Assembly: GCF_001020205.1 (NCBI RefSeq)
Contig: NZ_CP011663.1
Coordinates: forward strand, 1,798,001 to 1,862,000
Length of the DNA stretch: 64,000 bases
Origin: Clostridium sporogenes
GTDB lineage: Bacteria; Bacillota; Clostridia; Clostridiales; Clostridiaceae
Direction: 5' to 3'
Notes under the pieces: generated by a model
Told to the model about the DNA's origin: nothing
What the model saw: only the letters and a program-made list of their open reading frames with translations
The model's database searches: none
Program-made: the position numbers and the translations under genes
Part shown: positions 18,159 through 25,876 of the stretch, in pieces
Layout: each line of letters opens with the position of its first letter
Numbering within the stretch: the first letter of the stretch is position 1

Positions 18159-19823
18159 ATGAATAAGACGTGGTGGAAAGAAGCTGTTGCATATCAAATA
18201 TATCCAAGAAGTTTTAAGGATTCCAATGATGATGGCATAGGAGATATAGAGGGAATAATTTCTAAATTAGACTATTTAAAGAATTTAGGTGTAGATATAA
18301 TTTGGATTTGTCCTATGTATAAGTCACCAAATGATGACAACGGTTATGATATAAGTGACTATAAAGCTATAATGGATGAGTTTGGAACTATGAAGGATTT
18401 TGATAAACTCTTACAAAAGGTTCATAAAAAGGATATGAAACTTATAATAGATTTAGTTATAAATCACACTAGTGATGAACATAAATGGTTTATTGAGTCA
18501 AGAGCTTCTAAAGATAATCCAAAACGTGATTTTTATATATGGCGTGATGGTAAAAATGGGAAGGAACCTAACAATTGGGAAAGTATATTTAAAGGTTCTG
18601 CCTGGAAATATGACAAAAATACAGATCAATATTTTCTTCACTTATTTAGCAAAAAGCAGCCAGATCTAAATTGGAAAAATGAAGATGTTAGAAAAGAGCT
18701 ATATAAGATGATTAACTGGTGGCTAGATAAAGGAATTGATGGATTTAGGGTGGATGCTATAAGTCATATAAAAAAAGAAGATGGATTAAAAGATATGCCT
18801 AATCCAAAAAAATTAGAGTATGTCCCTTCCTTTGATAAACATATGAATGTAGAAGGAATTCAAAAATATCTCAAAGAGTTAAAGGAAAATACCTTTGATA
18901 AATATGACATAATAACCGTTGGAGAAGCTAATGGAGTAAATATAAATGAAGCTCCTCAGTGGGTAGGAGAAAAATATGGAAAATTTAACATGATATTTCA
19001 ATTTGAACATCTAGATATTTGGGATATTGATCGAGAAGAACAGTCTACAGTAAAAAAATTAAAAGAAGTATTAAGTAAGTGGCAAGAAGGATTAGAAGGG
19101 GTTGGGTGGAATGCTTTATTTATAGAAAATCATGATATTCAAAGAGTAGTTTCAACTTTAGGAGATGATAAAAACTTTTGGAAAGAAAGTTCAAAAGCTT
19201 TGGCTCTTGTGTATTTTATGCAAAAGGGTACTCCCTTTATATATCAAGGTCAAGAAATAGGAATGACTAATGTTAAGTTTGAAGATATACAGGATTATAA
19301 TGATATAAAAACCATAAATATTTATAAAGAAAAAATAAAAAAAGGTATACCAAAAGAAGAGGCTCTTAAGTATGTCTGGGAAACTTCAAGAGATAATTCA
19401 AGAACACCAATGCAATGGGATACTACAGAGAATGCTGGATTTTCAAAAGAAAAACCATGGATGAAAGTTAATCCAAACTATGTAAATATAAACGTTAGAG
19501 AACAAGAAAATAACCTAGATTCCATTTTAAATTTTTATAAAGAAATTATAAAAATAAAAAAGAAAAATCAGGCACTTATATATGGAAAATATAATTTGAT
19601 TTTAGAACATCATAAACAAATATATGCTTATACAAGAATTTTAGAACACGAAAAATTTATAGTAATTGCTAACTTAACCAATAAGAAAGCTAAATATATC
19701 TATAATAAAGAAAAATTAAATTATAAAGGATTGATACTTTCAAATTATCCAGTAGAAAAACATGAGGATATAACAGAAATAGTATTAAAACCTTTTGAAG
19801 CTAGACTTTATAAAATATTTTAA
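18159..19823 (+). CDS. malL: GH13 alpha-glucosidase (maltase/oligo-1,6-glucosidase type)
   Basis: 554 residues, the usual length of GH13 subfamily 31 intracellular enzymes. The conserved regions are IDLVINHTSDEHKWF, GFRVDAI with the nucleophile Asp199, GEAN with acid/base Glu256, and NHD with Asp326. The residue after the nucleophile is Ala; in this family Val there goes with alpha-1,6 specificity and Ala/Thr with alpha-1,4. Maltose/maltodextrin cleavage is therefore more likely than isomaltose. The ATG at 18159 is preceded eight bases upstream by GGAGG; an ATG at 18144 would overlap it. It is transcribed with the PTS gene 42 bases downstream. Confidence 0.88.
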   Translation: MNKTWWKEAVAYQIYPRSFKDSNDDGIGDIEGIISKLDYLKNLGVDIIWICPMYKSPNDDNGYDISDYKAIMDEFGTMKDFDKLLQKVHKKDMKLIIDLVINHTSDEHKWFIESRASKDNPKRDFYIWRDGKNGKEPNNWESIFKGSAWKYDKNTDQYFLHLFSKKQPDLNWKNEDVRKELYKMINWWLDKGIDGFRVDAISHIKKEDGLKDMPNPKKLEYVPSFDKHMNVEGIQKYLKELKENTFDKYDIITVGEANGVNINEAPQWVGEKYGKFNMIFQFEHLDIWDIDREEQSTVKKLKEVLSKWQEGLEGVGWNALFIENHDIQRVVSTLGDDKNFWKESSKALALVYFMQKGTPFIYQGQEIGMTNVKFEDIQDYNDIKTINIYKEKIKKGIPKEEALKYVWETSRDNSRTPMQWDTTENAGFSKEKPWMKVNPNYVNINVREQENNLDSILNFYKEIIKIKKKNQALIYGKYNLILEHHKQIYAYTRILEHEKFIVIANLTNKKAKYIYNKEKLNYKGLILSNYPVEKHEDITEIVLKPFEARLYKIF

Positions 19824-19865
19824 AATTTAAATTCATAGAGAATTATAAATATTGGGGGGATAAAA

Positions 19866-21524
19866 ATGAAAAGGAATAAGCTGATATCTTTTGATTTTTG
19901 GCAAAAATTTGGCAAGACATTGCTAGTTGTTGTGGCAGTTATGCCTGCAGCAGGACTTATGATTTGTATTGGTAAACTTATAGGAATGCAGGCTTCTATG
20001 GGATTATTACAGTCTGTAGCAAGAGTAATAGAAGATATAGGATGGGCGATAATAGGAAATCTTCATATTCTATTTGCAGTAGCAATTGGTGGATCTTGGG
20101 CAAAAGAGCGTGCTGGAGGAGCTTTTGCAGGATTACTTACTTTTATTCTTACAAATAGAATAACAGGAGCTATTTTCGGAGTTAAACCTGACATGTTTTC
20201 TGATGAAGCAGCAAAAGTAACTTCAATGTTTGGAAGACAATTAGTAGTTAAAGATTATTTTACAACTATACTTGGAGCACCAGCATTAAATATGGGTGTA
20301 TTTATAGGTATAATTTCAGGATTTTTGGGAGCTTACTTATATAATAAGTATTATAATTTTAATAAATTACCAAGATCTTTAGCTTTCTTTAATGGAAAAC
20401 GATTTGTACCTTTTGTAGTTATACTAGGATCTGTAGTAACAGCAATAATTTTATCTATGATTTGGCCTTCTATTCAAGGTGCGTTAAACGCATTTGGAAA
20501 ATGGATAGCAACATCTAAGGATACTGCACCAATAGTAGCACCTTTTATTTTTGGATCATTGGAACGTATATTACTACCTTTTGGACTTCATCATATGTTA
20601 ACAGTACCACTAAATTATACTTCTCTTGGAGGAACTTATAAAATTTTAACAGGACCAACTGCAGGCACTATAGTTGCAGGTCAAGATCCATTATGGCTTG
20701 CTTGGGCAAATGATTTAATTAATTTGAAAGCAGCCGGTAATATGACAGAATATAATAATTTGTTAACAACTGTTATACCTGCACGTTTTAAAGTAGGACA
20801 GGTAATAACATCTTCAGCTTCATTATTAGGTGTGGCTTTTGCAATGTATAAAAATGTAGATAAAGATAAAAGAGATAAATATAAAACTGTTTTCTTATCA
20901 GCAGCATTAGCAGTATTTTTAACAGGCGTTACAGAACCTATCGAATTTATGTTTATGTTTATATCACCAATTTTATATGGGGTTTATGCGATTATTACAG
21001 GAACAGCTTTTGCCTTAGCAGATTTAATAAATCTAAGAGTTCATTGTTTTGGATTTGTTGAATTTATAGCTCGTACTCCTATGATGATAAAGGCCGGAAT
21101 TACAAAAGATATGTTAAACTTTGCAATTGTATCAGTGATATATTTTATATTAACTTATTTAATATTTAATTTTTTAATAAAGAAATTTAATATACCCACT
21201 CCTGGTAGAGCAGGAAACTATATCGAGATGGAGGGGGAACAGGATAAAAAAGAAGAAAAAATAACAGGAAAAGAGGCTAATAAAGATTCATTACCTGTAA
21301 AAATAATAAGCCTGCTAGGAGAAAAGGAAAATATAATAGATGTAGATGCATGTATGACTCGTCTTCGTGTAACAGTAAAGGATAAAAGTTTAGTTGCAGA
21401 GGAAAAAGAGTGGAAAAAACTTGGAGCATTAGGTCTTATAGTAAAGGATAAAGGAGTTCAGGCTATATATGGACCAAAGGCAGATGTATTAAAGTCAGAT
21501 ATTCAAGATATTTTAGGAGATTAA
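19866..21524 (+). CDS. PTS maltose/glucose-type EIICB permease
   Basis: 552 residues. The N-terminal 430 are the hydrophobic EIIC channel of the glucose/maltose PTS family (ten or so segments; PFGLHHMLTVPLNYT and GVTEPIEFMFMFI are signature regions). The last 80 are an EIIB domain with phosphorylated Cys496 in DACMTRLRVTV. There is no EIIA, so it must borrow a general EIIA-Glc. It resembles MalX/MalT-type maltose transporters. A PTS would deliver phosphorylated sugar, while the linked glucosidase and glucokinase suit free maltose, so the actual flow is not settled by sequence. Confidence 0.87.
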   Translation: MKRNKLISFDFWQKFGKTLLVVVAVMPAAGLMICIGKLIGMQASMGLLQSVARVIEDIGWAIIGNLHILFAVAIGGSWAKERAGGAFAGLLTFILTNRITGAIFGVKPDMFSDEAAKVTSMFGRQLVVKDYFTTILGAPALNMGVFIGIISGFLGAYLYNKYYNFNKLPRSLAFFNGKRFVPFVVILGSVVTAIILSMIWPSIQGALNAFGKWIATSKDTAPIVAPFIFGSLERILLPFGLHHMLTVPLNYTSLGGTYKILTGPTAGTIVAGQDPLWLAWANDLINLKAAGNMTEYNNLLTTVIPARFKVGQVITSSASLLGVAFAMYKNVDKDKRDKYKTVFLSAALAVFLTGVTEPIEFMFMFISPILYGVYAIITGTAFALADLINLRVHCFGFVEFIARTPMMIKAGITKDMLNFAIVSVIYFILTYLIFNFLIKKFNIPTPGRAGNYIEMEGEQDKKEEKITGKEANKDSLPVKIISLLGEKENIIDVDACMTRLRVTVKDKSLVAEEKEWKKLGALGLIVKDKGVQAIYGPKADVLKSDIQDILGD

Positions 21525-21527
21525 TTT

Positions 21528-22319
21528 ATGAAAGTTCTTACTTTAAATTGTCACTCTTGGCAGGAAAAAAAACAAATAGAAAAAATAAAATATTTAGCAA
21601 AAGTAATATATGAAAATAATTATGATGTCATTGCTCTTCAAGAGGTTAGTCAAAGTATTAATAGTAAAATATTATTTGATAATATAAAAGAGGATAACTT
21701 TGCTCTTATATTAGTTAAAGAACTTGAGAAATTAGGAGAGAATGGATTTAAAATTATGTGGGATTTTGCTCATATAGGTTATGATAAATATGAAGAAGGC
21801 CTTGCTATATTAACTAAGCATCTTATAAAAGGGAAAGATTCCTTTTATATTTCAAGAAGTAAAGACAGGAATTTTTGGAAAACTAGAAAAATAATAAAAT
21901 GTAAAATATATTATAATAATCATCTAATTTCCCTTTATTCCTGCCATTTAGGCTGGTGGAATGATGAAGAGGAAGATTTTAAATCCCAAGTAAATAAATT
22001 GGTTCAGGATTTAAAAGAAGAGGAAACCTGTATACTAATGGGAGATTTTAATAATGATGCTTTTTTAAGGTATGAAGGATATGATTATGTTATAGATAAA
22101 AATCTTAAAGACATATATGATTTAGCAAAATCCAGAGATAATGGGGTAACTGTTATTGGAAATATTGATGGATGGGAAAGTAACAGAAAGAATATGAGGC
22201 TAGACCTTATATTATCTAATAAAAATTTAGACACAGAATATTGCAGGGTTATATTTAACGGAATAAATAAAGGAATAATTTCAGATCATTTTGGGGTTGA
22301 AGCAAAAATAGAAATTTAA
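21528..22319 (+). CDS. Endonuclease/exonuclease/phosphatase-fold protein
   Basis: 263 residues with the motifs of this metal-dependent phosphodiesterase fold: LNCHSW at the start, ALQEVSQ (metal-binding Glu), CHLGWWNDEE, MGDFNND and a C-terminal SDHFGVEA (catalytic Asp-His). No signal peptide is present, so it acts in the cytoplasm. The start lies three bases after the PTS stop codon, so it is part of the maltose operon. Relatives include nucleases, sphingomyelinases and sugar- or inositol-phosphate phosphatases. Its place here suggests a sugar-phosphate substrate, but that is speculative. Confidence 0.75.
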   Translation: MKVLTLNCHSWQEKKQIEKIKYLAKVIYENNYDVIALQEVSQSINSKILFDNIKEDNFALILVKELEKLGENGFKIMWDFAHIGYDKYEEGLAILTKHLIKGKDSFYISRSKDRNFWKTRKIIKCKIYYNNHLISLYSCHLGWWNDEEEDFKSQVNKLVQDLKEEETCILMGDFNNDAFLRYEGYDYVIDKNLKDIYDLAKSRDNGVTVIGNIDGWESNRKNMRLDLILSNKNLDTEYCRVIFNGINKGIISDHFGVEAKIEI

Positions 22320-22328
22320 AAAAGTGTT

Positions 22329-22362
22329 GGACAGTTTGTAATGTTTAGGTTATGAACTGTCC
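22329..22362 (+). terminator. Hairpin at the end of the maltose operon
   Basis: GGACAGTT pairs with AACTGTCC across an 18-base loop, ten bases after the operon's last stop codon. The T-run is weak; the stronger terminator follows at 22440. Confidence 0.5.
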
Positions 22363-22439
22363 ATAGTAATTTTCTATTGGGTCTGCATAGATGATTAGAT
22401 ATATTATAATTTTTTAAAAATAGGATGGTTATTTTTAAG

Positions 22440-22475
22440 CTGTACTTTGGTATTTAACTGGAGTGCGGTTTTTTT
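22440..22475 (+). terminator. Intrinsic terminator, G-U rich stem
   Basis: CTGTACTTTGG can pair along its full length with CTGGAGTGCGG when G-U pairs are allowed, and TTTTTTT follows at once. The rest of the 350-base gap to ytaF shows no gene. Confidence 0.65.
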
Positions 22476-22667
22476 GTGTGTATTTAAACTTTTTATTGTT
22501 ATTTAATAAATATATATATGTATCATTAAATAACTCTCTTTTGAAAAAGTTATGACTTTAATATTGTAACTATTTATAAATAGCAGAATACCATATTAAT
22601 AGTTAAATTATATAAAAATTAAATACTTAGCTATTAGTTTATATATTTATGTAAGCGAGGTGATTAA

Positions 22668-23291
22668 GTGATAGAATCATTACTATTAGTATTAGCTGTA
22701 TCTTTAGATGCTTTTGTAGCCAGTATTGCTTATGGAACAAATAAAATAAAAATTCCTTTTGTTTCTGCAACAATAATAAATATTATTTGTTCAAGTGTTC
22801 TTGGGGTATCACTTTTTTTAGGCTCTGTAATAAAAAAATTTGTGCCTATTAAAATTACTTCAATAATAAGTTTTATTATATTGTGTTTATTTGGAATATA
22901 CTATCTGTTTGATAGTATTGTAAAAAATTATGTAAAAAAGAATAGAAATTCTAATAAAAAGTTAGAGATAAAGTTTTCAGATTTAAATTTTATAATAGAT
23001 ATATGTATTGACGAAACTAAAGCAGATATAGATCATTCAAAGAATCTTAATCCTAAAGAAGCTTTGTATCTTGCTGCAGCTCTTTCTTTAGATTCTTTAG
23101 CTATAGGATTAGGAAGTAGTTTAGGTAATGTGAACTATATACAAATAATCTTATTATCTTTAGTAGCTCATTTTATTTTTATATACATTGGATTATTTGC
23201 AGGGAAAAAATTTGTTGAGAAATCGAAACTTAATTTATCCTGGTTATCAGGAATAATCTTAATAGTCTTAGCTGTGATGAGAATAATATAA
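22668..23291 (+). CDS. ytaF: Sporulation membrane protein YtaF
   Basis: 207 residues, six predicted membrane helices in two repeats. The repeats carry the MntP/YtaF-type motifs LAVSLDAFVASIAYG and AALSLDSLAIGLGSSLG, which place conserved aspartates within the membrane. A charged loop (about residues 85-125) separates them. YtaF is made during sporulation in bacilli and clostridia; its transport substrate is unknown, though the family relation to the manganese exporter MntP suggests a divalent metal. The GTG start follows GCGAGGTGAT. It is monocistronic. Confidence 0.85.
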   Translation: MIESLLLVLAVSLDAFVASIAYGTNKIKIPFVSATIINIICSSVLGVSLFLGSVIKKFVPIKITSIISFIILCLFGIYYLFDSIVKNYVKKNRNSNKKLEIKFSDLNFIIDICIDETKADIDHSKNLNPKEALYLAAALSLDSLAIGLGSSLGNVNYIQIILLSLVAHFIFIYIGLFAGKKFVEKSKLNLSWLSGIILIVLAVMRII

Positions 23292-23353
23292 TTAATAAAA
23301 TAAATTAAACATATAATTATGTGGATAGTGATAATTATACAATTAATGAAATA

Positions 23354-23383
23354 AAAAGGATATCCATTTAGGTTATCCTTTTT
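23354..23383. terminator. Bidirectional terminator between ytaF and the NIF3-like gene
   Basis: AAAAAGGATA pairs with TATCCTTTTT, with A and T runs at either side. It lies exactly between two convergent genes. Confidence 0.7.
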
Positions 23384-23551
23384 CTATTCAAATAAATTTA
23401 ATATTGGAATTATATTTATTACTGGTATTTCATAAGGATGTACTTTTTTTATAGCAGTTATTGTATTTTTCAATACTTCTTTAGTACAGCAAAACTCTAC
23501 TTTATATTGTTCTGGTATAAAGGTTTCTATTTTAAAAAAATCAAATTTCAT
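23384..23551 (-). CDS. 55-residue NIF3/YqfO-like domain protein
   Basis: A short gene on the minus strand. It begins MKFDFFKIETFIPEQYK and ends in the stretch KKVHPYEIPVINIIPI, the pattern of the CutA/NIF3-insert fold (ALxKxHPYExPxxxxxPL). AAAGGATG stands upstream on the minus strand. Most NIF3-domain singletons are about 100 residues and have a central Gly/Cys segment which is missing here, so it is a short form or an internal deletion. Relatives are annotated as NGG1p-interacting factor 3 proteins of unknown role. Confidence 0.6.
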   Translation of the reverse strand: MKFDFFKIETFIPEQYKVEFCCTKEVLKNTITAIKKVHPYEIPVINIIPILNLFE

Positions 23552-23720
23552 AGTTTAATATCATCCTTTCTCTATATATTTACTATTAGTATAACCTAGA
23601 CTGTAAATATTAAATTATTTGCTTTTTATGCATACTTCTATTTCTTAAAGTTTACACATTATAAATAAAAAAACATAAACTATTAAGAAGGGATAAATTA
23701 TATAAGGAAGGAGAGTTATC

Positions 23721-25046
23721 ATGGAAAATAAGCCTATAGAAATATTAGGTATTACTTCTGAAGAGGAAATAAGTAAATATAACATACAATATCCATATAA
23801 GGAATTTTGCAAATCATATACTATAAGTCTTGTAAATAATAATCCAAGGATAGGACAAATTTTAAAGGTTTTTTTAGAACCTAAAATAAGAGAATGGAAA
23901 TATATATTTACTCAAGGCCAGTATAAAATCTTTATGGAAGGATGCATAAACATAAGGGTATTGTTTTTAGAAAATCCATATGATGAGAACATTTATTCTA
24001 CTGAAATCAATAAAATTATTTCAGGTTTTTTACCAGTAGAAAGTGACTATACGGACAGCTTAAAACCAACTTTATTTATTGAAGAGGCTTTTATTGCTCC
24101 TTTAAATGAAAATAAATTTTCAGTATCTTTATTAATTGGCATGGGAACAATTTTACAAATGGAAAATGAAGATGTAAAAGAATATACAGAGGTTCTAGAG
24201 GTAGAAGATAATTTTAAAGAAGAGATAGAATATGACAATATGGAAGAGGTCGATTTAAAGGAAGATATAGAATATGGATATATACAAGATGTAAATTTTA
24301 AAGAAGAAATACAATATGAAGAAGTAGAAGATACGAATTTAAAAGAAGAAGTACATGAAGAAGTAGGAGACGCAGATCTAAAAGAAAAAGAACAGTATGA
24401 AGAGGCAAAAAAATCAAATTTAAAAGAAGAAGTACAATATGAAGAAGTAGAAGATATAAATCTAAAAGAAGAAGTACATGAAGAAGTAGGAGACGCAGAT
24501 CTAAAAGAAAAAGAACAGTATGAAGAGGCAAAAAAATCAAATTTAAAAGAAGAAGTACAATATGAAGAAGTAGAAGATATAAATCTAAAAGAAGAAGTAC
24601 ATGAAGAAGTAGGAGATACAGATCTAAAAGAAAAAGAACAGTATGAAGAGGCAAAAAAATTAAATTTAAAAGAAGAAGTACAATATGAAGAAGTAGAAGA
24701 TACAAATCTAAAAGAAGAGGTACAGTATGAAGAAGTAGAAGAATCAAATTTAAAAGAGAAAGCACAGGCTGAAGGTACACAAGGTGTAAACTTAAAAGAA
24801 GAAATAGAATATGAAGATATAAAAGATGGAAATTTTAAGGGAAATATAGAATATAAAAATGTAGAAGAAATAGTGAATAATAATTTAGATGAAATAAATT
24901 TAGCCCAGAGCATATATGATCTAAATTTACAGGAAGTAAATTTAGAAGAAACTGATTTTAATGAAATGGATATAGAAAAATTAAAGGAAAACGCTATAAA
25001 TATAGACATGGAATATGATATGAATTTAAATGAAAAGAATTTTTAA
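23721..25046 (+). CDS. SPOCS (DUF3794)-like protein with long acidic tandem-repeat tail
   Basis: 441 residues. Residues 1-150 resemble the SPOCS/DUF3794 domain of spore-envelope proteins such as SipL (ISLVNNNPRIGQILKVFLEP, MEGCINIRVLFLENP). Residues 155-400 are strongly acidic, built from 13-14-residue units of the type NLKEEVQYEEVEDI. Three nearly identical 41-residue super-repeats cover about residues 200-322. The tail should be extended or helical and bear a high negative charge. GGAAGGAGAG lies before the ATG. The next gene, 100 bases downstream, has its own ribosome site and may be co-expressed. A spore surface role is inference. Confidence 0.65.
   Translation: MENKPIEILGITSEEEISKYNIQYPYKEFCKSYTISLVNNNPRIGQILKVFLEPKIREWKYIFTQGQYKIFMEGCINIRVLFLENPYDENIYSTEINKIISGFLPVESDYTDSLKPTLFIEEAFIAPLNENKFSVSLLIGMGTILQMENEDVKEYTEVLEVEDNFKEEIEYDNMEEVDLKEDIEYGYIQDVNFKEEIQYEEVEDTNLKEEVHEEVGDADLKEKEQYEEAKKSNLKEEVQYEEVEDINLKEEVHEEVGDADLKEKEQYEEAKKSNLKEEVQYEEVEDINLKEEVHEEVGDTDLKEKEQYEEAKKLNLKEEVQYEEVEDTNLKEEVQYEEVEESNLKEKAQAEGTQGVNLKEEIEYEDIKDGNFKGNIEYKNVEEIVNNNLDEINLAQSIYDLNLQEVNLEETDFNEMDIEKLKENAINIDMEYDMNLNEKNF
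24318..24686 (+). repeat. Three in-frame tandem repeats of 123 bp
   Basis: Units 24318-24440, 24441-24563 and 24564-24686 are nearly identical at DNA level and each encodes 41 residues starting EEVED and ending KEEVQY. Copy 3 differs by few bases. Such high identity suggests recent expansion, and copy number may vary between strains. Confidence 0.9.
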
Positions 25047-25146
25047 TAAGTAAAAGAGAAAGGTAACATTTTTTTATATCTATTAATATAGTATAGTATA
25101 GGTCGTTTAATTAATACAATTTAAATTAATCAAAGGGGGAAAAATC

Positions 25147-25602
25147 ATGAGTAAATCTTCAGAAGAAAAGATGGAAAACAAAGAAGTTTTAAATATAAAT
25201 TCTTTTAATATATCAGAATTTTGTAACGCAGATGAAGGAAGCAACTTTATTCATTTTAAACCTTGCGAAATCTGTAAAAGAGCAATACTAGATCCTATAA
25301 ATGTAGCTGATACATCAAGATTATTACAAGTAAATGTAGCTTTAAGAAATGTTTGTATTGGAAAGGAATTAACAGTAGGTTGTATATTAATAGATAGAAC
25401 TGGTACAGTATTAGCATTTAAATCTCAAACCTTTACTGTAGGCCATGGTGGTAGTGGATGTGGATGTTCAGAGGATAAACATGGCTCACCATGTACAAAC
25501 ACTAGTAGAAGATTTAGCTTTATTCTTCCAACAAGGGATTTATGTTCATCTATGGATCTAAAGGTAAAAATAATTGCTAACTATACTCATCCATGCAATT
25601 AA
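25147..25602 (+). CDS. Cys-containing protein of unknown function, possible spore-surface protein
   Basis: 151 residues, no signal peptide or membrane segment. A conserved-looking core (QVNVALRNVCIGKELTVGCI, then FILPTRDLCSSMDLKVKI) resembles a group of small clostridial beta-rich proteins with LRNVCPGK-like motifs that have no known function. Ten or so cysteines include a CGCSEDKHGSPC knot in the middle, suitable for cross-linking or metal binding. It follows a SPOCS-like gene and precedes two hairpins. A spore coat or exosporium role is a guess from context. Confidence 0.5.
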   Translation: MSKSSEEKMENKEVLNINSFNISEFCNADEGSNFIHFKPCEICKRAILDPINVADTSRLLQVNVALRNVCIGKELTVGCILIDRTGTVLAFKSQTFTVGHGGSGCGCSEDKHGSPCTNTSRRFSFILPTRDLCSSMDLKVKIIANYTHPCN

Positions 25603-25636
25603 TATTTAAAAATAATTGTTTGAAATGAATCTTAAC

Positions 25637-25670
25637 TAAATACATAATAATAAAACATTATTATGTATTT
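25637..25670 (+). terminator. Hairpin 1 after the Cys-containing protein gene
   Basis: TAAATACATAATA pairs with the complementary TATTATGTATTTA region around a short A-rich loop; flanks are A/T-rich, so it could act in both directions. Confidence 0.5.
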
Positions 25671-25692
25671 AATTATTAAAAGCTCATCTTTT

Positions 25693-25729
25693 CAAAAGCA
25701 CAGCTATAGTATAGATAGGTGTGCTTTTG
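25693..25729 (+). terminator. Hairpin 2 after the Cys-containing protein gene
   Basis: CAAAAGCAC pairs with GTGCTTTTG; the T-rich 3' arm makes it a plausible terminator ahead of the convergent two-component operon. Confidence 0.6.
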
Positions 25730-25876
25730 TTATGAAAATTTTTTGTTTCGCTCTAATTTTAACCTAATAAAAATAAATGAAATAATATTAATAAAAAGGT
25801 AAAATTCACAAATATATCTGAAATAAAGTAAGAAGAAAATATAGAATTATTTATACTTTATCTTGCTTTGATTTTA

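Noticed and set aside
24318..24686. Regular repeats that could suggest a CRISPR array
   Set aside because: The 123-bp units are contiguous without unique spacers and keep one long reading frame; they are coding tandem repeats.
24047..25009. Long minus-strand frame (320 codons) opposite the SPOCS-like gene
   Set aside because: It mirrors the repetitive plus-strand gene, giving a Ser/Phe/Thr low-complexity product, and has no ribosome site.
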